From: Alphaproteobacteria bacterium
Lineage (GTDB): Bacteria > Pseudomonadota > Alphaproteobacteria > CACIAM-22H2
DNA: 64,000 bases
Assembly (NCBI GenBank): GCA_016793165.1
Contig: JAEULA010000081.1
Coordinates: 1-64,000 of the forward strand
Direction of reading: 5' to 3'
The notes below the pieces were generated by a model. That model was not told the DNA's origin, searched no databases, and saw nothing but the letters and a program-made list of their open reading frames with translations. The position numbers were made by a program, and so were the translations under genes. Shown one piece after another: positions 31,143-40,075 of the stretch (its first letter is position 1; every line of letters starts with the position of its first letter).

Positions 31143-31754
31143 CTAGCGGCTGGGCGCCTGTCGAGCGCCTGACGCCTGCGATTTCAGGAGCGTGTATGCC
31201 TGATTGATGGATTTTAGACGCTCCTCGGCGGCCTTGTCGCCCCCGTTTGCGTCGGGGTGGTGCAGCTTCGCCAAAGCCTTGTAGCGCGCCTTGATGACGT
31301 CGAAGGAGGCACCCGGGTCGAGATCGAGCACTCGCAGCGCCTCCTCTTCCGGCGTCCGGGGACGCGGGCGTCGCGGCTCGGTCGGCGGCTCGTCGCCGAG
31401 CAGCCGGCGCAACGCGTCGTTGAGCATCTCCGGATCGATGCCGAGGCCGCGCAGATGCGGCGGGATGCCCTGGCCGCGCGACCCCATCGGCCAGCTCGGG
31501 CGCTGCCCCACCGTGTCGCGGCGCCGCTCGCGCTCGATCTCGGCTTCCGACATGCCGCGGTAGTAGTCCCAGGCCTGGTTGTAGGCCCGGACGTGGTCGA
31601 GGCAGAACCAGAAGTACTCGTTCAGCTGCTTGCGGCCGCGCGGCGCGCGGAACTCGCCGGGCGCACGGCAGCCCGGATGGTCGCAGGCGCGTGCGGCGTT
31701 GCGAGCGGGGCGGCCGGCATCGAGCTCGATCCGGGATGGGCGGGGCCGAGGCAT
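31143..31754 (-). CDS. J-domain (DnaJ-like) protein
   Basis: A 203-residue protein with a C-terminal J domain (about 138-195): EEEALRVLDLDPGASFDVIK, the HPD motif in LAKLHHPDANGGDKAAEERL, and INQAYTLLKS. The N-terminal half holds a CDHPGC pair with a later FCLDH, which may bind zinc (Cys24, Cys29 and a Cys/His further on), and YFWFCLDHVRAYNQAWDYY. Such J proteins occur beside cobS in several Alphaproteobacteria. Expected role: co-chaperone of DnaK, perhaps for cobaltochelatase assembly (inference from position). Confidence 0.88.
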   Translation of the reverse strand: MPRPRPSRIELDAGRPARNAARACDHPGCRAPGEFRAPRGRKQLNEYFWFCLDHVRAYNQAWDYYRGMSEAEIERERRRDTVGQRPSWPMGSRGQGIPPHLRGLGIDPEMLNDALRRLLGDEPPTEPRRPRPRTPEEEALRVLDLDPGASFDVIKARYKALAKLHHPDANGGDKAAEERLKSINQAYTLLKSQASGARQAPSR

Positions 31755-31865
31755 AAGGAATCGAGACTATCGATCGCCCGGGTTAACGGGCAAGGAATGC
31801 GCACCCACCGGCCATGCGGCAGGCGCGGACGGCCGGCGCGCGTCCCGGCGGACCCCGGCGGTCGT

Positions 31866-32750
31866 TCAGGGCGCCGCGGCAGGCGGCGGCGGAGCGGTGC
31901 TGCGCTCGCAGGCGCCGCCGCCCGTCATCGCGCAGGCGAAGTCGTCCGCCAGTTCGGCCATGGCGTAGCGGATCGCCTGAGCGGCGGCCTGGGCGGCCGC
32001 CGGATCGAGCGCGCCGCCGAGGCTGCCCGCGATCGCCGGCGGTGGCGCCTGCTGCCCCCAGCCTGCGCGCACGAACTTGGTCTCCGGCGCCGACCAGCGG
32101 GAGACGATGGCCCCCTTCGCGGGGTCGAACAGCCAGGCGTGGAACCGGCCGCTCGGCGCCCAGGGCGAGAAGCCGCCATAGGGGCCGGCCTGGCGCGAGC
32201 GCTCGACGCTGGCCGCCCAGCAGCCGCCGGCGGGCCCGGCGCATTCCCCCTGCAACACGACGACGCCATGGGCACCCGTCTTCTGTGCGATCGCTCGCAG
32301 CCGCTCGACGACGGCGGGCGCGAGCGCACCATCCTCCGCCGGCGGAGCGGCCACGGCCCCGAACGGGAGCTCGCCGAAGTCCGCGGGCACGACGCGCACG
32401 ACGACGGCGGCTTGCGCGACGCGGTCGCGGAAGACGGCGACGGCGGCGGCATCGACGTCGCCGCCGGTCAGCGGCGCGACGTGCACGCCCAGCACGCGCG
32501 ACATCGTGCGGGTGCGCGGCTCCAACCAGCAGCGCCGGAAGCGGCGGCGGTTGTAGGTGTCGTAGGTGCAGACCTCCTCGAAATAGGTCTCGCGCCACCA
32601 CTCGCGATCGACGTGCCGGACGTCGTCGCCCAGCAAGCCGACCACCGCCACGGCGTCGAGCCGTTCGCGGGTCTCGGCCGGGATCCCGGCCACGCAGCCG
32701 GCGAGCGCGGCCGCCGCGAGCAGCGAGACGAAGGGTCGAAGGGCGCGCAT
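31866..32750 (-). CDS. Putative lipoprotein of unknown function
   Basis: A 294-residue protein beginning MRALRPFVSLLAAAALAGCV, with a clear lipobox (LAGC, lipidation at Cys19). The start at 32750 follows CCAGGTG. The mature part has several Cys residues (VCTYDTYNRRRFRRCW, GECAGPAGGCW, DFACAMTGGGACE) that could form disulfides in the periplasm. No enzyme motif is recognised; the region ERLRAIAQKTGAHGVVVLQG resembles envelope proteins that sense or bind. It is 47 bases downstream of the hydratase gene and on the same strand. Confidence 0.8.
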   Translation of the reverse strand: MRALRPFVSLLAAAALAGCVAGIPAETRERLDAVAVVGLLGDDVRHVDREWWRETYFEEVCTYDTYNRRRFRRCWLEPRTRTMSRVLGVHVAPLTGGDVDAAAVAVFRDRVAQAAVVVRVVPADFGELPFGAVAAPPAEDGALAPAVVERLRAIAQKTGAHGVVVLQGECAGPAGGCWAASVERSRQAGPYGGFSPWAPSGRFHAWLFDPAKGAIVSRWSAPETKFVRAGWGQQAPPPAIAGSLGGALDPAAAQAAAQAIRYAMAELADDFACAMTGGGACERSTAPPPPAAAP

Positions 32751-32797
32751 CACCTGGAATGACGGCCGAGGGGCGGCACCTATTCCCGCCGTCCCGC

Positions 32798-33664
32798 TCA
32801 ACCCGGCAAAGGCAGCGGCATCGCCTCCGCCTCGGTCGCGAGCGCACCCGTCGGACCCGTCGCCCAGAGCCTGAGCCCCCCGTCGGCGGCCGGCGCCGCC
32901 GCGATCGTGAAGGCCGCGGTGTCGAAGAGAGGGGCGCGGTTGCGGAACGCGAATCGTCCGAGCGGTCCGCCGAGCGCCTCCTCCGCGAGCCCCATCAGCA
33001 GCGTCGCCGTCAGCGGCCCGTGGAAGACCAGTCCGGGATAGCCCTCGACCTGCGTCACGTAGGGATAATCGTAATGGATGCGATGGCCATTGGCCGTCAG
33101 TGCGGAGTAGCGGAACAGCAGCACCGGATCCGGCGTGATCGTCCGCTGCCAGCGCGCCGCGTCCCGTGCCGGAGCGGGGGCGCCCGCCGGCGCCGGCGCA
33201 CCCGGCGCCGGCGCCTCGCGATAGACGATGTCGTGCTCCTCCTCGATCGCGAACACGTCGCCGGCGAAGATGCGATGGCGCAGGAGCACGAAGACCATGT
33301 CGCCGGAGCGGCCTTGCTTGGGATCGACGGCCGCAATCTCGGAATAGCGCCGCAGCTCGGCGCCGACCGGAATCGGGGCGCGGAAACTCAGTCGGCCGCC
33401 CGCCCACATGCGCCGCGGCAGGGGCACCGGCGGCAGGAATCCGCCGCGCCTGGGATGGCCGTCGGGGCCGAGGTCGCGCGCACGGACCATCGGGTTGAAG
33501 AACATCCAGTGCCAGCCCGGCGGCAGCGCCTCGCCGACGCGCGGTGCCGCGTCGCGATCGAGGGTGGCCGCGAGATCGGCCACCTTGCGCGGGTCGCAGC
33601 GATCCTCGAGCGTCTCCCGGCGGCCGATCCAGCTGCGCAGCAGCGCGACGTCGAGCGTCGTCAT
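32798..33664 (-). CDS. MaoC/HTD2-type acyl-CoA hydratase (mesaconyl-C4-CoA hydratase-like)
   Basis: A 288-residue hot-dog-fold protein. The N-terminal half (about 1-130) matches the FAS1-like dehydratase domain (FFNPMVRARDLGPDGHPRRG, FLPPVPLPRRMWAGG). The C-terminal half has the MaoC features: FRYSALTANGHRIHYDYPY with the catalytic Asn/His region, then GYPGLVFHGPLTATLLM. Proteins of this layout hydrate mesaconyl-C4-CoA or act as 3-hydroxyacyl-thioester dehydratases. The ATG overlaps the stop of the CaiB-type CoA-transferase gene (ATGA), a pairing expected when one enzyme makes the CoA thioester and the next hydrates it. Exact substrate not determined. Confidence 0.85.
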   Translation of the reverse strand: MTTLDVALLRSWIGRRETLEDRCDPRKVADLAATLDRDAAPRVGEALPPGWHWMFFNPMVRARDLGPDGHPRRGGFLPPVPLPRRMWAGGRLSFRAPIPVGAELRRYSEIAAVDPKQGRSGDMVFVLLRHRIFAGDVFAIEEEHDIVYREAPAPGAPAPAGAPAPARDAARWQRTITPDPVLLFRYSALTANGHRIHYDYPYVTQVEGYPGLVFHGPLTATLLMGLAEEALGGPLGRFAFRNRAPLFDTAAFTIAAAPAADGGLRLWATGPTGALATEAEAMPLPLPG

Positions 33665-34788
33665 GTGAACTCCTCGCGGATGGCCGCGCCGTGCTGGCCG
33701 ATCGCGGGCACCGGGCCCAGCGCCGGCGCGCGCTCGCCGTCGCGGATCGGCGGCGGCGCCGGAACGTCGATCGGTCCGTTCGGCGTCTGGATCTCGACGC
33801 GCCGCAGCTGCGGATGGGCCGAGAAAGCCGCGACGTCGTTGACGCGGCCGAAGGCGATGCCCGCGGCGAGGAGCCGGGCGCAGAGGGCGACGGTCGCGTG
33901 ACGCGCGAAGGCCGCGGCGATGATCGCGTCCATGCGCGGCCGGTTGGCCACGCGCGCCACGTTCGTCGCGTAGAGCGGGTCGCGCGCGAGCGCCGGCTGC
34001 TCGAGGATCTCGGCGCAGAACTTCGCCCACTCGCGGTCGTTCTGGATCGAGATCAGGATCGGCGTGCCGTCGGCGCTTGCGAAGGCGTTGTAGGGCGCGA
34101 CCGAGGGATGCATCAGACCGACGCGCCTCGGCGCGCCGGTGCCGTAGTCGTGGAACAGCAGCGGCACGGTCATCCAATCCGCCATGCCGTCGAACAGGCT
34201 GACCTTGATCGCCGCGCCCTCGCCCGTGCGGCCGCGGGCGATCAGCGCCTCGAGCACCGCCTGATGCGCGTACATGCCGGCGGCGATGTCGCAGACCGAC
34301 ACGCCGACCCGTGCCGGCGCCTCGGCCCCCCCGGTCAGGCTCGCGAGACCGGTCTCGGCCTGGACAAGCATGTCGTAGGACTTCATCTCGGCATAGGGCC
34401 CCTCGTCGCCGTAGCCCGAGATGTCGACGGTGATCAGCCGCGGATGGCGGGCTCGCAGCGCCGCGGCACCGAAGCCGGCGCGCGCGGCCGCGCCCGGCAT
34501 CAGGTTCTGGATGAACACGTCGGCACGCGCGAGGATTCGGTGCAGGAGCGCGGCATCCGCCGGGTCCTTGATGTCGGCGACGATCGACTGCTTGCCGCGA
34601 TTGAGCCAGACGAAATAGCTCGATCCGCCCTTGGCGACCTTGTCGTAGCCGCGCGCGAAGTCGCCTTCTGCGCGCTCGATCTTGATCACGCGCGCCCCGG
34701 CATCGGCGAGACGGCTCGAGCAATAGGGTGCGGCCACCGCCTGCTCGAGGGCGAGCACCAGGAGACCCTCCAGCGGGCGCGTCGTCAC
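33661..34788 (-). CDS. CaiB/BaiF-family (class III) CoA-transferase
   Basis: A 375-residue family III CoA-transferase, transferring CoA between carboxylic acids or within one molecule. Family segments: LEGLLVLALEQAVAAPYCSSRLADAGARVIKIERAEGDF (positions 6-45 approx.), the catalytic Asp in GLASLTGG-adjacent SYDMLVQAETGLAS, DIAAGMYAHQAVLEALIARG, KVSLFDGMADWM and GTPILISIQNDREW. Start at 34788. It is followed without gap by the hydratase, which suggests a two-enzyme step like mesaconyl-CoA C1-C4 transfer plus hydration, as in the 3-hydroxypropionate cycle; other dicarboxylates are equally possible. Confidence 0.9.
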   Translation of the reverse strand: MTTRPLEGLLVLALEQAVAAPYCSSRLADAGARVIKIERAEGDFARGYDKVAKGGSSYFVWLNRGKQSIVADIKDPADAALLHRILARADVFIQNLMPGAAARAGFGAAALRARHPRLITVDISGYGDEGPYAEMKSYDMLVQAETGLASLTGGAEAPARVGVSVCDIAAGMYAHQAVLEALIARGRTGEGAAIKVSLFDGMADWMTVPLLFHDYGTGAPRRVGLMHPSVAPYNAFASADGTPILISIQNDREWAKFCAEILEQPALARDPLYATNVARVANRPRMDAIIAAAFARHATVALCARLLAAGIAFGRVNDVAAFSAHPQLRRVEIQTPNGPIDVPAPPPIRDGERAPALGPVPAIGQHGAAIREEFT

Positions 34789-34911
34789 GATCGCTCCTGC
34801 GTCAGAAAATTCATGATCACCTTCCGGAAGTCCGCGCGGGGACGGGACACGATGAATGTCGACATGACGTGCGCCGGGTCGTCAATCGGCGCGGCGCCGC
34901 GTTCCTTAAGC

Positions 34912-34924
34912 CGGGTTTAACCCG
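34912..34924. promoter_or_regulatory. Short palindrome between divergent genes
   Basis: CGGGTT-T-AACCCG lies in the 180-base gap between the CoA-transferase gene (minus) and the oxygenase fusion gene (plus). It could be an operator; no regulator gene is adjacent. Confidence 0.25.
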
Positions 34925-34968
34925 CGGCTGCGACACTTCCGCGCCGAACAGGCGAGAAGAAATCTCCC

Positions 34969-36057
34969 ATGGCGCGTCTGCTGCCCGGCGACCCGATTGC
35001 GCACTTCGCGGCCTCGACGGACGCGTCCACCGGCTTCCAGATCGACACCGCGGCCGGCCGCACCCTCGCCTTCTGCGAGCCCGGCGACCTGCGCGATCCC
35101 GCGGTACGCGCCATGCTCTGCCTCCTGCGCGCGCGCACCGACGTCTTCGACGGCGCGCATGCGGCGGTGTTCGTCCTCGTCCGCGATCTCGCCGAGGTCG
35201 ACCCCAATCTCCGCACCCGCGAGCCCGGCTACCACCTGTTCCTGGATCCCGACGGGTCGATCGCGGAGTGCCTCGGCCTCGACTGGCCCGGAACGCTGCT
35301 CGTCGACCGCCGCCTGCGGGCGCTCACGACGATGGATCTCGACTCGCCGGTGGCGCATGCCGAGCGGGTCGTCGAGTACGTCGCCGCGCTGCCGCGCCGC
35401 GGCGTCGAGCACACGGCGACGGCCACCGCGCCGGTGCTGTGCGTCCCGCGGGTGCTTGAGCCCGAGCTGTGTCGGGCACTGATGGCGCATTACGAGGCGT
35501 ATGGCGGGCAGGATTCCGGCTTCATGCGCGACGATGCGAGCGGCCACACCGTTACGCGTCTCGACCATCGCTTCAAGCGGCGCCGCGACTGCCTGATCCG
35601 CGACCGCGCGCTGCGCGACGCGGTGCGCGAGCGGATCGGCCGCCGGCTGGTGCCGGAGATCCGCCGCGCCTTCGCCTTCGACGCGACGCGCATCGAGCGC
35701 TACCTGATCGCGCGCTACGACGCGACCGAGGGCGGTTACTTCAAGCCGCATCGCGACAACACCACCCGCGGCACCGCGCATCGTCGCTTCGCCGCGACGC
35801 TGATGCTGAACGCCGAGGACCACGACGGGGGCGATCTCCGCTTTCCCGAGTACGACGACCGCCTCTATCGCGTGGGAAGCGGCGGCGCCCTCGTGTTCTC
35901 GTGCTCGATCCTTCACGAGGTGACGCCGGTGACGCGCGGCCGCCGCTTCTGCGTCATCCCCTTCCTCTACGACGCCACGGCCGCGCAGCAGCGTGCGGAC
36001 AATGCGGACAGCCTCGTCGACGGCGACCTGCAAGCGATTGCGCTCGCCGGGCGCTGA
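34969..36057 (+). CDS. Redoxin-like / 2OG-Fe(II) oxygenase fusion
   Basis: A 362-residue two-part protein. Residues 1-150 look like a peroxiredoxin fold: LLPGDPIAHFAAST at the start, then DTAAGRTLAFCEPGD, AAVFVLVRD and YHLFLDPDGSIAECLGL. The place where the peroxidatic TxxC motif would be reads LAFCEPGDLRDPAV, so classic peroxidase chemistry is doubtful. Residues 165-350 are a prolyl-4-hydroxylase-type 2OG-Fe(II) domain: HxD in GYFKPHRDN, distal His in FSCSILHEVTPVTRGRRF and the 2OG-binding Arg three to four residues on. The AGGxxF-like DGGDLRFPEY strand is typical. Possible role: oxidation of a protein or peptide under oxidative signals; substrate unknown. A palindrome precedes it. Confidence 0.85.
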   Translation: MARLLPGDPIAHFAASTDASTGFQIDTAAGRTLAFCEPGDLRDPAVRAMLCLLRARTDVFDGAHAAVFVLVRDLAEVDPNLRTREPGYHLFLDPDGSIAECLGLDWPGTLLVDRRLRALTTMDLDSPVAHAERVVEYVAALPRRGVEHTATATAPVLCVPRVLEPELCRALMAHYEAYGGQDSGFMRDDASGHTVTRLDHRFKRRRDCLIRDRALRDAVRERIGRRLVPEIRRAFAFDATRIERYLIARYDATEGGYFKPHRDNTTRGTAHRRFAATLMLNAEDHDGGDLRFPEYDDRLYRVGSGGALVFSCSILHEVTPVTRGRRFCVIPFLYDATAAQQRADNADSLVDGDLQAIALAGR

Positions 36058-36122
36058 ACCTTTCGGCGCGCGACGTACAGCGCAAAATCACAAAGTTTTC
36101 CCCAGCATCCACACCCCGGCAG

Positions 36123-36139
36123 CCGGACAAGATGTCCGG
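36123..36139. promoter_or_regulatory. Inverted repeat upstream of the PAS-domain gene
   Basis: CCGGACA, three bases, then TGTCCGG. It sits 66 bases after the oxygenase stop and about 45 bases before the PAS gene start, in a locally AT-richer stretch (36058-36120). It may be an operator or the 3' hairpin of the previous gene. Confidence 0.3.
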
Positions 36140-36184
36140 GCATCCGCTATACGGATCGCGGGACGGAGCGCCGAGGGGAACGGG

Positions 36185-36718
36185 GTGAGATCAGGAACAC
36201 GCGTTCAAGTTGCGGAAACCGCACGCGTTTCGGCCCGGAAGCCGAGCCACGCGGTGGAAGCCTTGCGCAGCCTCTGGGAGAGCAAGCGCCGCGGACGCGC
36301 GATGCCGGCGCGCTACGATTTCGTCATCGACGACCTCGCCCCATGGCTTGGTCGGCTCAACCTGATCTCTCTTGAAAACGGTGTCGCGCGTTTCGACGTG
36401 TTCGGCACGCACAACAGCCGCGAGATCGGCATCGAGCTCACCGGCCGAACGGTCGATGCGCTGCCGGCCGAGGACCGTGCCCTGGCCAATGCCGGGATCG
36501 ATCGCGCCGTGCGCGAGCGCGCGCCGGTCTTCGAGACGGTCAGCATGGTCCGCAACCAGCGGCTGCGCGTCTATGACCGCCTGATCCTGCCGCTCAGCGA
36601 CGACGGCGGCACGGTCAACAAGATGTTCGTGCTGATCGATAGCCCGCAGGACGAGCGCCGGAGCGTCGGGCGCTGGGTGTCGGCGAGCAGCGCCCGCGTC
36701 CACGCGCCGGAACGCTGA
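36185..36718 (+). CDS. PAS-domain protein (PAS_5-like)
   Basis: A 177-residue protein starting with GTG at 36185 after GAGGGG. The body resembles the PAS_5/DUF1488-like group of alphaproteobacterial single-PAS proteins: LRSLWESKRRGRAMPARYDF, DDLAPWLGRLNLISLE, RFDVFGTHNSREIGIELTG and VYDRLILPLSDDGG. No output domain is fused, so it may sense a ligand and act on a partner. It is a single gene, 97 bases ahead of the gamma-glutamyltranspeptidase. A possible -10 (TATACG at 36148) lies upstream. Confidence 0.8.
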   Translation: MRSGTRVQVAETARVSARKPSHAVEALRSLWESKRRGRAMPARYDFVIDDLAPWLGRLNLISLENGVARFDVFGTHNSREIGIELTGRTVDALPAEDRALANAGIDRAVRERAPVFETVSMVRNQRLRVYDRLILPLSDDGGTVNKMFVLIDSPQDERRSVGRWVSASSARVHAPER

Positions 36719-36816
36719 CGCGCCTCGGCAGCCGAACGATCGGGGTGGACCGGTTGCCGATGCGGGCGGTCGGCACCTAAAGTGACCGCCCACTCACTCG
36801 CGTCAGGACGTCCGCC

Positions 36817-38655
36817 ATGGCCGCGCCCAGCTTCACCACGCGCCCGGAGATCCTCGGCACGTTCGGCGTGGTGTCGTCGACCCACTGGATCGCCAGCCAG
36901 GTCGGGATGGCCGTCCTCGAGAAGGGCGGCAACGCCTTCGATGCGGCGGCGGCGTCCGGCTTCGTCCTGCACGTGGTCGAGCCGCATATGAACGGCCTGG
37001 GCGGCGACGCGGTGATCCTGATCAAGCCCGCCAAGGACGATCATCCGACGACGATCTGCGGCCAGGGCCCTGCCCCGGCCGGCGCCACGCTCGCACACTA
37101 TCGTGCCGAAGGGATCGAGGTGATCCCGGGCTCCGGCTTCCTCGCCGCCGTCATTCCCGGCGCCTTCGATGCCTGGATGCTGATGCTGCGCGATCACGGC
37201 ACGATGACGCTCGCCGAGGTGATGGCGCCGGCGATCAACTACGCGCGCCAGGGGCATCCGCTGTGCGCCGGCGCTGCGGGCGCCGTGCGCGGCGTCGCCC
37301 GGCTCTTCGCCGAGGAATGGCCGAGTTCGGCCCAGCTTTGGCTGCCGGGCGGCGCCCCGCCGGCCGCGGGCGCGATCCATCGCAACCCGGATCTCGCCGA
37401 CACCTATGCGCGGCTCGTGCGGCTCGGCGCGCAGGCCGGGCCGGATCGCGAGCGCCAGATCGATGCCGCGCGCACCGCCTTCGCCCAGGGCTTCGTGGCG
37501 GAGACCATCGAGGCCTTCGTGACGCGCACCGAGGCGATGGACGCCACCGGCAAGCGCCGCCGCGGGGTGCTGCGCGCCGCCGACATGGCCGGCTGGCGCG
37601 CCGGCTACGAGACGCCAGAGCATGTCGGCTACCGCGGATGGCGCGTCTACAAGGCCGGCCCGTGGAGCCAGGGACCGGCGATGCTGCAGGTGCTGAAGCT
37701 GCTCGAGGGCTTCGACATCGGCGCGATGGACACGCTGGGCCCCGACTTCGTGCACACGCTCGTCGAGGCGCAGAAGCTCGCCTATTGCGACCGCGAGGCT
37801 TGGTACGGCGAGCCGGTCGCGGGCGACGTGCCGATCCGCACGCTGCTGTCTGGCGCCTACGCGGACGCGCGACGCGCGCTGATCGGGCCGCAAGCCTCGC
37901 ACGACATGCGCCCGGGCGCGCCCGACGGCCGCAATCCGAACTTCCCCATCTACAAGGTGGCGACCGGCGCGGCCGGCGCCGGCGTCGGCGAGCCCGCGCG
38001 GGTCGAGCAGGAGAGCTACGACCGCAGCGGCGGCGCGGCCGGCTTCGCCGGCGGCCGCGCGGCGCGCGGACCGATGGAAGGCGACACCTGCCATCTCGAC
38101 GTCATCGATCGCTGGGGCAACGTCGTCGCGGCGACTCCGTCGGGCGGGTGGCTGCAATCCTCGCCGACGATCCCCGGCCTCGGCTTCTGCCTCGGCACGC
38201 GCGCCCAGATGTTCTGGATGCAGGAGGGCCTGCCCTCGACGCTGCGTCCCGGCGCGCGGCCGCGCACGACGCTGACGCCGACGATCGCGCGGCGCGACGA
38301 CACCACCCTCGCCTTCGGTTCGCCCGGCGGCGACAACCAGGACCAGTGGATCGCGCAGTTCTTCCTGCGCCATGTCGATCACGGCCGCAACCTGCAGGCG
38401 GCGATCGACACGCCGCAGATCCAGTGCGACCACTGGCCGAACTCCTTCTACCCGCGGCAGGCCGCGCCGGCCGCGCTGCAGCTCGAAGGCCGCTTTCCGG
38501 CGGAGACGTTCGCGGCGCTCGAGCAGCGCGGCCACCGCGTGAAGCGCGTGGGCGACTGGACCCTCGGGCGCAACTGCGCGGCCGCGACCGACGGCCGGAT
38601 CCTCAGGGCGGCGGCGACGCCGCGGCTGCAGCAGGCCTACGCGGTCGGTCGCTGA
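36817..38655 (+). CDS. Gamma-glutamyltranspeptidase family protein (cytosolic form)
   Basis: A 612-residue Ntn hydrolase. The N-terminus (GVVSSTHWIASQVGMAVLEKGGNAFDAAAAS) and EPHMNGLGGDAVILI are typical of the family, which processes itself before a catalytic Thr; here that is Thr424 in EGDTCHLDVIDRWGN. PSGGWLQSSPTIPGLGF and FGSPGGDNQDQW follow in the small subunit. There is no signal peptide, unlike periplasmic glutathione-degrading enzymes, so an acylase-type role (amide bond cleavage inside the cell) is likely. The amidase gene starts 13 bases downstream, implying a catabolic operon for an amide or gamma-glutamyl compound. Confidence 0.9.
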   Translation: MAAPSFTTRPEILGTFGVVSSTHWIASQVGMAVLEKGGNAFDAAAASGFVLHVVEPHMNGLGGDAVILIKPAKDDHPTTICGQGPAPAGATLAHYRAEGIEVIPGSGFLAAVIPGAFDAWMLMLRDHGTMTLAEVMAPAINYARQGHPLCAGAAGAVRGVARLFAEEWPSSAQLWLPGGAPPAAGAIHRNPDLADTYARLVRLGAQAGPDRERQIDAARTAFAQGFVAETIEAFVTRTEAMDATGKRRRGVLRAADMAGWRAGYETPEHVGYRGWRVYKAGPWSQGPAMLQVLKLLEGFDIGAMDTLGPDFVHTLVEAQKLAYCDREAWYGEPVAGDVPIRTLLSGAYADARRALIGPQASHDMRPGAPDGRNPNFPIYKVATGAAGAGVGEPARVEQESYDRSGGAAGFAGGRAARGPMEGDTCHLDVIDRWGNVVAATPSGGWLQSSPTIPGLGFCLGTRAQMFWMQEGLPSTLRPGARPRTTLTPTIARRDDTTLAFGSPGGDNQDQWIAQFFLRHVDHGRNLQAAIDTPQIQCDHWPNSFYPRQAAPAALQLEGRFPAETFAALEQRGHRVKRVGDWTLGRNCAAATDGRILRAAATPRLQQAYAVGR

Positions 38656-38668
38656 GCGGGCGCGGGCA

Positions 38669-40015
38669 ATGCCGTCGTCGACGCGCGACCGCCTCGAGCG
38701 CCGCCTCGATGCGATCGGGCGCCTCGATCCGCAGCTGCGCGCCTTCATCACGCCGCTGCCGGACCAGGCCCGCGCGCAGGCCGATGCCGTCGACGCGGCG
38801 ACGCGCGCGGGACGCTCGCTCGGCGCGGCGCACGGCCTGATCGTCGCGATCAAGGACTGCGTCGACATCGGCGGCGTGCGCGGCACCGCCGGCTCGCGCT
38901 TTTTCGAGGACCGCATCGCGCCGCGGGATTCGGCCGTCGTCGCGCGCCTGCGCGCCGCGGGCGCCGTCCTGATCGGCACCACCAACCTGCACGAGTTCTG
39001 CTACGGCGGCACGACGCAGAATGCGCACTGGGGCGCCTGCCGCAATCCCTGGGATCCGGCGCGCATCCCCGGCGGGTCGAGCGGCGGTTCGGCCGTCGCC
39101 GTCGCGGCCGGCATGGCGGATGCAGCGATCGGCACCGACACCGGCGGCTCGATCCGCGGCCCCGCCGCGATCAACGGCATCGCCGGGCTGCGCCCGAGCT
39201 TCGGCAGCGTGCCGGCCACCGGCACCTTCCCTGTCAGCCCGCCGCTCGACGTCCCCGGTCCGATGGCACGGCGCGCGCTCGACCTGGCGCTGATCTTCGC
39301 CGCCATCGCCGGACCCGACGCCGACGATCCGCTGGGCGACCCGCACGCGCCGAGCGAGCCGCTGCGCTCGATCGGCGCGGGGATCGCCGGCCTGCGCATC
39401 GGCATCCCGCGCAACCACTACTTCACCGACGCGCCGGCCGACATCGTGGCGCCGGTGATGGCCGCCGCGCGCACGCTCGAGCGGCTCGGCGCGCGGCTTC
39501 GCGACGTCGACGTGCCCGGCGCCGAGGACGCGCCCGCCAATGTCCAGCGCCTGATCTTCGCCGACGCGGCGAATCTCCATCGCGAGCGCCTCGCGACGGC
39601 GCCCGAGCTCTTCGATCCGCTGGTCCGCCAGCGCCTGCAGCCCGGCCTCGAGCTGCGCGGCGTCGACTACGCCGCGGCGCTGCGCTGGCGCGAGGGGTTC
39701 CGCCACGGCGTCGACCGCCTGCTCGCGACCGAAGCGACGCTCGTGGTGTCGCCGGCCGTCGCGACGCACGTCCCGCGCGCGGACGACCAGCGCAACGTCA
39801 TCGCGGTGACGGCCGCCATCACGAAGAACTCCTGGGGCTGGGCGGCGGCCGGCGTGCCCGCCATCGCCATTCCCTGCGGCTTCTCCGCGGACGGTATGCC
39901 GGTCGGCCTGCAACTGGCCGGGCCGCGCCGGCGCGACGAGATCGTGCTGCGCGCGGCCTTCGCCTACCAGCAGGCGACCGACTTCCACGAGCTTCTGCCG
40001 CCGCTTCACGCCTGA
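38669..40015 (+). CDS. Amidase-signature hydrolase
   Basis: A 448-residue amidase. The Ser-cisSer-Lys triad is visible: Lys in LIVAIKDCVDIGG, the Gly/Ser loop IPGGSSGGSAVAVAAG and nucleophile Ser in IGTDTGGSIRGPAA. The C-terminal GVPAIAIPCGFSADGMPVGL is also a family hallmark. Start ATG at 38669 lies 13 bases after the gamma-glutamyltranspeptidase gene. It may release ammonia or an amine from the same substrate pathway; its exact substrate is unknown. A second, distinct amidase gene is at the right edge of the window. Confidence 0.92.
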   Translation: MPSSTRDRLERRLDAIGRLDPQLRAFITPLPDQARAQADAVDAATRAGRSLGAAHGLIVAIKDCVDIGGVRGTAGSRFFEDRIAPRDSAVVARLRAAGAVLIGTTNLHEFCYGGTTQNAHWGACRNPWDPARIPGGSSGGSAVAVAAGMADAAIGTDTGGSIRGPAAINGIAGLRPSFGSVPATGTFPVSPPLDVPGPMARRALDLALIFAAIAGPDADDPLGDPHAPSEPLRSIGAGIAGLRIGIPRNHYFTDAPADIVAPVMAAARTLERLGARLRDVDVPGAEDAPANVQRLIFADAANLHRERLATAPELFDPLVRQRLQPGLELRGVDYAAALRWREGFRHGVDRLLATEATLVVSPAVATHVPRADDQRNVIAVTAAITKNSWGWAAAGVPAIAIPCGFSADGMPVGLQLAGPRRRDEIVLRAAFAYQQATDFHELLPPLHA

Positions 40016-40075
40016 GCGCCGCAAGCACGGCCATTCCTTGCCGCCTTGCGGGGGCGTCGCCATAGTCGCCGCGTC

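Noticed and set aside
36123-36153. Strong promoter for the PAS gene at TATACG
   Set aside because: No acceptable -35 at 16-18 bases; kept only as a weak remark.
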